Source: Lytechinus variegatus (lineage: Eukaryota > Echinodermata > Echinoidea > Temnopleuroida > Toxopneustidae). Taken from it: a DNA stretch of 64,000 bases. Positions 12,401-24,400 of the stretch are shown piece after piece (position 1 is the stretch's first letter; the number at the start of each line of letters is the position of its first letter). The notes under the pieces are model-generated. The model saw only the letters and a program-made list of their open reading frames with translations. It did not search any database and was not told the DNA's origin. Position numbers and translations under genes: made by a program. The DNA is taken from the NCBI RefSeq assembly GCF_018143015.1, contig NC_054741.1, positions 60,323,197-60,387,196 on the forward strand, given 5' to 3'.

Positions 12401-15400
12401 TGTGATCAGTGCCATGACCTGTGAACAGGGCTTTGCTGGGGTAACCATGTGTGACACTGGTGAGAGTTTATGAATTTTAGATCAGCTAAGTTTAGGTGAA
12501 TTGTGCATGTAGGCTGATAAGGTCACATCGGGTGATGCTTGAAGGAAGTTAAGGTGATTTTTCAAGCTTGAATTTTCATTTTTGTTTTGGGATATTATTG
12601 AAACTTCAGTATTGGTCATGTGCATGTGACCTATACATGTCTTTGGGGCTGTTGATTTCATTTTGAAGGGAAGTTTGAATTTCGTTTTCAAAAACTCGTA
12701 AGAATTTGATTTTTGAAGTCCTTGGTAAAATACCAGTTGGTTTATCAAGCATCAACGTTGAAGTAGAGATGTTTACTACACTGTATGTTCTCTTGAATTT
12801 AAAAATTCAAATAAGTATCGCTTAGTCGCTGGGTAGTCAGTAATCATACAGAAAGTCAGTATGCTTTAATGTGTACAAATTTATATGTATCTGGTATTGA
12901 TTTTCATGGAATTTTGCACACTCGTGCATTCATTAGAAAAATTGGGGAATAAATATTTTGAAATTATCATAATGGTTTGAAATCTTGTTTTGATAACAGT
13001 TATATTGCTTAATGTGATTGCTCTAAGATTATTTGAAGTACTAGTAATACATTACATATGTTTCATCTATTTGGTATTAATAGAACGCTAAGAAATATTG
13101 CAAAGTGATCTGTGTACATTATACAACTGCAAAAAGAAATAATCTTCTTTATATGTATAACCAAAAGGTGAAATTACTTTGTGAAAGTGCTGGGGCTGCA
13201 TGAAACCACAAGACGTTTTATCAACATTGTTCTTTTATCATACATATAATAGATAAATTACATAATACTGTATTTATTATTGGCAGTCATGTGTACATTT
13301 TAGGGTCGGTTGTTTTGTGTTTTCTTGTTTTTTGTTTGTTTGTTTTTTTTTTGGAGTGGAGGATTTTATTATATTTTAATTCATACAATATAAGATTATG
13401 AGTAGGATTTAGGTATTTATTGTAATGCTCATATTGGAATACACCCTTTCTTGCCCTTCATCTTTGAGGGAGAATGGAGTCAGGCCAGTCGTGTTTTCTT
13501 CCAACATTAAGTGAATATACAATGTGTTGTAAACACTATAGGGGGTTTATATCAATTTCTTAGTTGTATAGTTAGTGAACACTTTTATGTATTTATGTAT
13601 TAATTATTTGGAATGACTTATTTTTTATATTTTTTCACCACACAGACTACTCGGAAGTTGGGGCATACGATGTGGTTTTGAATACAGCTACCAGTACCTC
13701 ATTGACTATAACATGGGCTGTGAGTGTTTCGACAGAGTGGCATATGGTTCAGTACAGGTAAGTACAGATGCAGTGTGAAATGTGACGACCTCAGTTTCCA
13801 ACACGTACATCCATATTACTTCAAAGAAAAAATGCATTTACATGTGCAATACCTACCGTTCAAAAATCCTTCATACTGTTAAAGAGAAATGCCAGTAGTT
13901 GCAGTAAACACTGATTTCATGAGAAAGTCTGTAAAACCAGGCTTAATTGTCAGTATATCATCGAGGATCTAGATCTGGTACAGTTACATAAACTGAACTT
14001 TGTGAAATCTTGAAATCTACGCTGAAAATGTTCACACCGACGATCACCAACACAGATGGGCACACGTGGGACAGTGTATTATTATTGCTGAAATAAAGAC
14101 CCGACGGAAGTGACCGAATCCGCGCTTATTTTTCTTATTTCTCAGCAATTACACAATTTCGTCCAGATTCCCTTGGCACATATTTTTTATTTATACAAAC
14201 AGACACTTGGGTGGTCATTATATTAGATTCTGTAAAAGGTCATTTTGAGATCGTTACCAATACTGGAATTTATCTTTAAAACAGACTCTCAACTTAAGAT
14301 CAAAGATGGGCAGTACCTCAACTGGTCAAAATGCCAACATCACCATTTGAAGCAGTGGTGGATGCGGGGGGGGGGGGGCAAAGCTGGCCCATGCCCCACC
14401 TTTTTTTTTGCTTTTCCAATTTTCTGCGGACGATATGACGTTAAATTTTAGGTGATTTTTTTTTGGGGGGGGCTTTTCTCCCCCCCCCCTGGAAAAACGT
14501 AGATCTGCCCCTGATTTGAAGAATGATTAAATGCACCCACCCCCCCCCCCCGACACACACTTTAGACACCCATATTTAGTTGCCCATTCTTTTTTGTGGA
14601 GGTTGATTGATTTTACACTGTACCACATACATTTTAAACATTATTTTGAAGAGCATTCTTGAGAATATATAATTCTCAATATTGTTAATAATAGGTATTT
14701 CAACCTCAACATATCTCAAGTTTATGAATGTTGAAGATGAGGTCTGTTGATGTTAAGGTAAAAACATGTACCATTAAATTTAAATGTAACGTTTTATTTT
14801 TTCATCAAATTATAATTCTGTTATCTTCTTGTAAAAAATACATTTTGTTTCCATGTTTTGTGAAAATATGTATGGAGTATCGATGTAAAAATGTTTGAAA
14901 AATTGTTCTCACTTTAATTGAGGATAGCACTTTTATCTAAAGACAGGTTTTACATTGACAGTAGTCTGATATGAATAATTACATTTTTCTCTTTTTTTAA
15001 ACTTAGAACAGGGCTGTCACTCATGTAAAAATAAGAGGAGTGGGTCAAATCAGTAATGTTGATTGAAAGCAAGAAACTTCAGACCCTAACTTTGTTTTCC
15101 ATAATTCGTACAGAATTGATTCAAACTCTGTAACCCCCGAATGGTTCAACTCCACCGAGCTTAATGCCAGCACCACAAGCTTTACCATTGAGGACCTTGA
15201 ACCCAGTGAAATCTACAGAATCCGGGTCTTGACCCGTAGGACATTGGTGGCTGGTCGAAGGAAGCGAGCTGACATTGCGGAGAATGTAGGCATCAGTGCT
15301 GAGGTTCTCTATGTTACCTGTCAGAACGGACTTCAAGGACTCAACTGTGAAGATCTAGGTGGGGTATTTTGTTATTATCTTCTAATCACCCTGCTTAAAC

Positions 15401-18400
15401 TGGGCTTTTTTAGACCAAGTTTTTATTTATTTGTATTTTTTTTTCTTGGATTGTGACATTTATTAATGAATTATTTGTAATCATATGCTGAATAGGTAGC
15501 CATCGAAGAGTGTTCACATTTTGTATGTGTTGATGTAAGAAGTGTTCAGTGAATGTATACATGTATCTCCTTATTTCTGTCCTTTGTGATAGGGACACAT
15601 TTTGCATGCTAGACAGATTGTATAATGAATAAACATATTGTTTTGTTTTTTGTATTCCCATTGCACATTTTTTTAACAAGAATTCAAGGGTGCATTTTAT
15701 GTATTTATAGAGCTACATGTACATGATCACTGGGGGATCATAAATTTTCATCTTATGATTGAATTCAATGTCCATACTACCGTCGGGTAAGGGGAGTAAA
15801 AGAGACTGTAAAATGTTGATCTCGCCCTTTAATTTCTAGTTGATCCATCCACTGAACAGCCGACTGAACCTCCCACTTTGCCCCGGCGTACAACAGTCAC
15901 ACCATCAAGTGAGTATCATGATTATAAAGTGGCAAATAAGTAGCATAGTAAACAAATATATCAGGCTTTGAGAAAGTATAGTGGAATTATTTATCCATGG
16001 TTGCGGTCTGGCAATTACTATTTTATATAGCAGTTTTGCCAGTCCAACTGAGGATTAATAATTCCAACTGCTGTAAACGCTGTTATTTTTGCGGGATTAA
16101 TTTTTCGCGCTTGGTGGCTTCAAAACATATTCACGGGTTTTTTAATTCGCGCTGCACACTCCATAGTCACAAAGTCACTTCCTTCTTGCCATCTTTGAAT
16201 GGTTTTAATTAAAATTTTAGCAACGACATTGTATTTTCTGATCATAATTTTAGCTCTAGGGCGGCATAATTCAGCATTGTTTTGATCTAATCATGAGCTT
16301 TTGTGACATTTAGCACAACTTTTCTTTGCGGGGCGGACATCGGGAAAGGCAAAACGGAGGCGCTGCTGGCCTGGTACGGACGGCCCAGCACCGGGTAAGG
16401 ATCGGGGGATTACGGCTATTCAAAGTGCATGGGATCAATCAACAAACACGGGCGATCGACCCAACGTCTTCTCAAAATCTAAACAGATCTAAACACTCAC
16501 CAATCAAACAGCAAAAGCAATTTATATTTCATCCAAAATCATAATTTAAATACCGATCTGCGACTGTTAAAAAAATGATCGCATTGCTTTTTAGAAATTC
16601 TTGCGATGCACATGATATTGGAGCTCAAGCTTGCTTGCGTAAATGCCGCCCTCTTTAGATCAAATTATGCAATCTCTTTGCCATAACGATACACGCAATT
16701 GAACCGCGTTTCAAAACTTGCATTAAAATAGATGCTCATAAATTCGCGCTCGCTGATCTTGCGCGAAATGCGCGAAAATTTCCACACCGCGAATATTTCC
16801 ACTTTTACAGTATGCTTTCGAATGAAACGCCTGATGTATTTGTTTTATATCCTAATCTATGCGCTAAGCTTGCAAAGTCTGGTAACTTGCGTCAAATTAC
16901 CTACATGTACTTTTCTCCGAGCCATCTGTGGAACGCAGGTTAGCGCCTGCGTCGACGCATCGCCGGACTTGCCCAGGAGAGAGAGAGCTGACCGGTGCGC
17001 CCGAGAGTTAAGCTAAATATCAATTTTTTGGAAATAATGACATCAGAGTATAGCGAAAAAATATATTGAGGTCAAGCAACATCATAGTCGAAATATATTC
17101 GGTCACATGATGCTATTTGAACCAATCACTATACAGGATTCAATCTATGTAAGATATAACAACAAATGTTCAATGCCTCAGGGTATGATTAGAAATGGAA
17201 TAAGTTATGGGATGCTCATTATCAAAATTGATATTAAAAAATTGTTCATCAAGCAAGCAGCCATGCATTTTATTGCATTCATTTAAATAATTGATGTAGA
17301 TATCAACAAGGTCTTTCTGGCTTGATATTTCAAAAGCTTCTAGTGTGGGTGGGGTTTTTTTTCTCCCTTTATGATAATGTTCTTGCTCTGTCAGAATATG
17401 TTATAAATGCCCTTGATTGGACCTCCATGGCAGGAAGCTATACATCAGGGGAGCGTTTCATCAACATTTTTGTCTGACAAGTGGTCAGATCTGACATCTT
17501 TCCTTGATTTTGATTGGCTAAGAGGCAGTGTTACTATGGTAACTGTCGGATAAAACAGGACTTGTCGGATAAAACGTCCGACAAGTCCTTTCATGAAACG
17601 CTCCCCCGGACCCCGTCTTACAAAGAGTTGCAATTGACAATCACATCTATGGATGGCCAGCAATGTCAACATCTAAAATGCAAATTTGTTCAAAATATTT
17701 TCTAGGTATCATATATATTCATACATTCATCATTCTTTTGAAGATTCATTGTGGTTCTCTTTCATTCACTAAGGAGATTATGTCAATTTCCTGTAGAAAA
17801 AAATTATGGTGTGGATGGATTTCCTAAAGTCAAGATTGATTGGATCAATCATAACTCTTTGTAAGATGTGGCCCTGATCGACTAGACAATACATGTCACT
17901 TTCAAAAGGAAATGGTTTTGTAAAGGGAATGAGCTTTACCTTCCTTTTTTTTACAAAAGGAGTTTGTAGTGCTTTTATTCATTTAAAGCAAACAGAATGA
18001 AGAAGAAATAAATAAATGCAAGTGACAGGAGTTGTCTGGATGTCCTCACAATAAAATTAACGTACAGCATCATAGACACGTGACATTGTAATTACCATTG
18101 TAATTTCATGTGTTGAAAATGATTTATAATAGTTAAATATTTTTTTCAATATTTATGATAAAATATGTTAATTTTATTAAATAGTTGAAACGAAATGCGC
18201 GAAAATTTCCACACCGCGAATATTTCCACTTTTACAGTATGCTTTCGAATGAAACGCCTGATGTATTTGTTTTATATCCTAATCTATGCGCTAAGCTTGC
18301 AAAGTCTGGTAACTTGCGTCAAATTACCTACATGTACTTTTCTCCGAGCCATCTGTGGAACGCAGGTTAGCGCCTGCGTCGACGCATCGCCGGACTTGCC

Positions 18401-21400
18401 CAGGGGAGAGGGAGCTAACCGGTGCGCCCGAGAGTTTAGCTAAATATCAATTTTTCGGAAATAATGACATCAGAATATTGGTATAGCGAAAAAATATATT
18501 GAGGTCAAGCAACATCATAGTCGAAATATATTCGGTCACATGATGCTATTTGAACCAATCACTATACAGGATTCAATCTATGTAAGATATAACAACAAAT
18601 GTTCAATGCCTCAGGGTATGATTAGAAATGGAATAGGTTATGGGATGCTCATTATCAAAATTGATATTAAAAAATTGTTCATTAAGCAAGCAGCCATGCA
18701 TTTATTGCACTCACATAAATAATTGATATAGATATCAACAAGGTCTTTCTGGCTTGATATTTCAAAAGCTTCTAGTGTGGGTGGGTTTTTTTTCTCCCTT
18801 TATGATAATGTTCTTGCTCTGTCAGAATATGTTATAAATGCCCTTGATTGGACCTCCATGGCAGGAAGCTATACATCAGGGGAGCGTTTCATCAACATTT
18901 TTGTCTGACAAGTTGTCGGATCTGACATCTTTCCTTGCTTTTGATTGGCTAAGAGGCAGTGTCACTATGGTAACTGTCGGATAAAACAGGACTTGTCGGA
19001 TAAAACGTCCGACAAGTCCTTTCATGAAACGCTCCCCCGGACCCCGTCTTACAAAGAGTTGCAATTGACAATCACATCTATGGATGGCCAGCAATGTCAA
19101 CATCTAAAATGCAAATTTGTTCAAAATATTTTCTAGGTATCATATATATTCATAAATTCATCATTCTTTTGAAGATTCATTGTGGTTCTCTTTCATTCAC
19201 TAAGGAGATTATGTAAATTTCCTGTAGAGAAAAATTAGGGTGTGGATGGATTTCTATAAAGTTAAGATTGATTGGATCAATCATAACTCTTTGTAAGATG
19301 TGGCCCTGACTAGACGATACATGTCACTTTCAAAAGGAAATGGTTTTGTAAAGGGAATGAGCTTTAACCTTCCTTTTCTTTTACAAAAGGAGTTTATAGT
19401 GCTTTCATTCATTTAAAGCAAACAGAATGAAGAAGAAATAAATAAATGCAAGTGACAGGAGTTGTCTGGATGTGTGGATGTCTTGACAATAAAACGTACA
19501 GCATCATAGACACTTTACATTGTAATTACCATTGTATTTTCATGTGTTGAACATGATTTATAAGAGTTAAATATTTTTTCAATGTTTATGATTAAATATG
19601 TTGATTTTATTAAATAGTTGAAACGATATCTTGCAGATAACCCGCATGCCATGGCACTCGAATTTGAATGCATACTTTTAATATCATGTGCTGAATACCA
19701 TTTTGTTCAATTAAAAAAAGAAATCTTTGTCATATTGGTTTTGTAGCATCGTATGGTGTGATTGTATTAAAGTTGGACTCTTATGTTCTTTCTAAAATCC
19801 TAAAATTGTGGTTTGTTGGAAAACTATTTACATTTCTGTATTTATTTACCATTTTAGGTATTCCTTGGAGGGATATTCTGATTGGTCTTTTAGTGGTCTT
19901 CGGAATTCTCGTTATCATCGTAATCTTCATTATCATCCTTATTTATGGCAAGGTCAAAAGGTCCGTGATGCTTTCATTTATCAGTACATAAATTCTTGTT
20001 AATTATTGTCATATAGAGGAATTCTGTTTTGAATAATGATTGTAATTATAGTGGTGTGATAATACACTGTAACATTGCAATGTTTCAATGGCATTGGTAA
20101 TTGATGAAAGACACTTTCTACTGAATTTCTGTAATTTTCATAGGGTTTGTACAGGGACTGAAAAGTATATGTAGGCAGCAATTTACAGAGCACAATTTAT
20201 TATCATATATATATAAACCCATCATTTAAAACAGAAAATCTGAGCAAATTAAAAATGAGAATCCTAGGATCAAAACTAAGCATTTAAAAAAATAATTACA
20301 AGTGATCATAGGTAAATGCAAGTATTCACTAACACAAAAGCATGTGAAAGAATAAGTTGAAAACCACAGTTTTCTAGAATGTATCTAGAATGCATTCAAT
20401 ACAAGTTCGAAATAAGAGAAGTGAAGATCAGTGATAAAAACAGGCACAAAGGTGGGAGCTAAATATAGGTTCAGTGTAAGTATACGGTAGGTTCAGTGTA
20501 AATATAGGTTCAGTGTAAGTATAGGTTCAGTGTAAATATAGGTTCAGTGTAAATATAGGTTCAGTGTAAGTATAGGTTCAGTGTAAATATAGGTTCAGTG
20601 TAAATATAGGTTCAGTATAAGTATAGGTTCAGTGTAAATATAGGTTCAGTATAAGTATAGGTTCAGTGTAAATATAGGTTCAGTGTAAGTATAGGTTCAG
20701 TGTAAATATAGGTTCAGTGTAAATATAGGTTCAGTATAAGTATAGGTTCAGTGTAAGTATAGGTTCAGTGTAAATATAGGTTCAGTGTAAATATAGGTTC
20801 AGTGTAAGTATAGGTTCAGTGTAAATATAGGTTCAGTGTAAATATAGGTTCATTGTAAATATAGGTTCAGTGTAAGTATAGGTTCAGTGTAAATATAGGT
20901 TCAGTGTAAATATAGGTTCAGTGTAAATATAGGTTCAGTGTAAGTATAGGTTCAGTGTAAATATAGGTTCAGTGTAAATATAGGTTCATTGTAAATATAG
21001 GTTCAGTGTAAGTATAGGTTCAGTGTAAATATACGTTCAGTGTAAATATAGGTTCAGTGTAAGTATAGGTTCAGTGTAAATATAGGTTCAGTGTAAATAT
21101 AGGTTCAGTATAAGTATAGGTTCAGTGTAAATATAGGTTCAGTATAAGTATAGGTTCAGTGTAAATATAGGTTCAGTGTAAGTATAGGTTCAGTGTAAAT
21201 ATAGGTTCATTATAAGTATAGGTTCAGTGTAAATATAGGTTCAGTATAAGTATAGGTTCAGTGTAAATATAGGTTCAGTGTAAGTATAGGTTCAGTGTAA
21301 ATATAGGTTCAGTGTAAATATAGGTTCAGTGTAAATATAGGTTCAGGGTACGTATAGGTTCAGAGTAAATATAGGTTCAGTGTAAGTATAGGTTCAGTGT

Positions 21401-24400
21401 AAATATAGGTTCAGTGTAAATATAGGTTCAGTATAAGTATAGGTTCAGTGTAAATATAGGTTCAGTATAAGTATAGGTTCAGTGTAAATATAAGTTCAGT
21501 GTAAGTATAGGTTCAGTGTAAATATAGGTTCAGTGTAAATATAGGTTCAGTGTAAATATAGGTTCAGTATAAGTATAGGTTCAGTGTAAATATAGGTTCA
21601 GTATAAGTATAGGTTCAGTGTAAATATAGGTTCAGTGTAAATATAGGTTCAGTATAAGTATAGGTTCAGTGTAAATATAGGTTCAGTATAAGTATAGGTT
21701 CAGTGTAAATATAAGTTCAGTGTAAGTATAGGTTCAGTGTAAATATAGGTTCAGTGTAAGTATAGGTTCAGTGTAAATATAGGTTCAGTATAAGTATAGG
21801 TTCAGTGTAAATATAGGTTCAGTATAAGTACAGGTTCAGTATAAGTATAGGTTCAGTGTAAATATAAGTTCAGTGTAAGTATAGGTTCAGTGTAAATATA
21901 GGTTCAGTGTAAGTATAGGTTCAGTGTAAATATAGGTTCAGTGTAAATATAGGTTCAGAGTAAATATAGGTTCAGTGTAAGTATAGGTTCAGTGTAAATA
22001 TAGGTTCAGTATAAGTATAGGTTCAGTGTAAATATAGGTTCAGTGTAAATATAGGTTCAGTGTAAATATAGGTTCAGTGTAAATATAGGTTCAGTGTAAG
22101 TATAGGTTCAGTGTAAATATAGTTTCAGTATAAGTATAGGTTCAGTGTAAATATAGGTTCAGTGTAAGTATAGGTTCAGTGTAAATATAGGTTCAGTGTA
22201 AATATAGGTTCAGAGTAAATATAGGTTCAGTGTAAGTATAGGTTCAGAGTAAATATAGGTTCAGGGTAAGTATAGGTTCAGTGTAAATATAGGTTCAGTG
22301 TAAATATAGGTTCAGTGTAAGTATAGGTTCAGTGTAAATATAGGTTCAGTGTAAGTATAGGTTCAGTGTAAATATAGGTTCAGTGTAAGTATAGGTTCAG
22401 TGTAAATAAAGGTTCAGTGTAAAGATAGGTTCAGTATAAGTATAGGTTCAGTGTAAATATAGGTTCAGTGTAAGTATAGGTTCAGTGTAAATATAGGTTC
22501 AGTGTAAGTATAGGTTCAGTGTAAGTATAGGTTCAGTGTAAGTATAGGTTCAGAGTAAATATAGGTTCAGTGTAAGTATAGGTTCAGTGTAAATATAGGT
22601 TCAGTGTAAGTATAGGTTCAGTGTAAATATAGGTTCAGTGTAAATATAGGTTCAGTGTAAGTATAGGTTCAGTGTAAATATAGGTTCAGTGTAAATATAG
22701 GTTCAGTATAAGTATAGGTTCAGTGTAAATATAGGTTCAGTATAAGTATAGGTTCAGTGTAAATATAGGTTCAGTGTAAGTATAGGTTCAGTGTAAATAT
22801 AGGTTCAGTGTAAATATAGGTTCAGTATAAGTATAGGTTCAGTGTAAGTATAGGTTCAGTGTAAATATAGGTTCAGTGTAAATATAGGTTCAGTGTAAGT
22901 ATAGGTTCAGTGTAAATATAGGTTCAGTGTAAATATAGGTTCATTGTAAATATAGGTTCAGTGTAAGTATAGGTTCAGTGTAAATATAGGTTCAGTGTAA
23001 ATATAGGTTCAGTGTAAGTATAGGTTCAGTGTAAATATAGGTTCAGTGTAAATATAGGTTCAGTATAAGTATAGGTTCAGTGTAAATATAGGTTCAGTAT
23101 AAGTATAGGTTCAGTGTAAATATAGGTTCAGTGTAAGTATAGGTTCAGTGTAAATATAGGTTCAGTATAAGTATAGGTTCAGTGTAAATATAGGTTCAGT
23201 GTAAATATAGGTTCAGTATAAGTATAGGTTCAGTGTAAATATAGGTTCAGTATAAGTATAGGTTCAGTGTAAATATAAGTTCAGTGTAAGTATAGGTTCA
23301 GTGTAAATATAGGTTCAGTGTAAATATAGGTTCAGTGTAAATATAGGTTCAGTATAAGTATAGGTTCAGTGTAAATATAGGTTCAGTATAAGTATAGGTT
23401 CAGTGTAAATATAGGTTCAGTGTAAATATAGGTTCAGGGTAAGTATAGGTTCAGTGTAAATATAGTTTCAGTATAAGTATAGGTTCAGTGTAAATATAGG
23501 TTCAGTGTAAGTATAGGTTCAGTGTAAATATAGGTTCAGTGTAAATATAGGTTCAGTGTAAATATAGGTTCAGTATAAGTATAGGTTCAGTGTAAATATA
23601 GGTTCAGTATAAGTATAGGTTCAGTGTAAATATAGGTTCAGTGTAAGTATAGGTTCAGTGTAAATATAGGTTCAGTGTAAATATAGGTTCAGTGTAAGTA
23701 TAGGTTCAGTGTAAATATAGGTTCAGTGTAAGTATAGGTTCAGTGTAAATATAGGTTCAGTGTAAGTATAGGTTCAGTGTAAATATAGGTTCAGTGTAAG
23801 TATAGGTTCAGAGTAAATATAGGTTCAGTGTAAGTATAGGTTCAGTGTAAATATAGGTTCAGTGTAAGTATAGGTTCAGTGTAAATATAGGTTCAGTATA
23901 AGTGTAGGTTCAGTGTAAATATAGGTTCAGTGTAAATATAGGTTCAGTGTACAGTGTGTATGTTTTGGTAAGGCATATAATTTGCTATGAGATGCCATAT
24001 ATTTCCATAGAGTTTGAAATACATGTAAGTGTGGCTTGATTTCCCATATCCCTAATTGAATATTAACAATTAATAAAATTGTTAAATAGAATGCGTGTTT
24101 ATCAAAGATTCTAAATACAAAGATCATGTTTTATTTTTAGTTAATGGCAATATGGCACACAAATTAAATTAGTCATTCCTTAAGTGGTGTGACTATGAAT
24201 TGCTTCATAAAAGATCCCACATGCAATCATGCAAATTATGAATCCTCTGTTCAAGCAGATCATAATATATCATTATATCCCTCTTTGCTTTTTATTTTTT
24301 CCAATTTTCTAGGAGACGGACCCAGATGGCTAAAATTCAAGAGGTCAACAATGGCACCCAACGGGGCTACAGACAGTCGGATGTCCTCTATGTGACGGAC

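Noticed and set aside
16732..19136. Small ORFs present in duplicate (for example MKRLMYLFYILIYALSLQSL)
   Set aside because: Their duplication simply follows the 1.43-kb tandem repeat; there is no independent coding evidence and one lies over a MITE.
20465..23951. CRISPR-like or telomeric array
   Set aside because: Direct 17-bp head-to-tail units without unique spacers, in an animal intron; it is a minisatellite.
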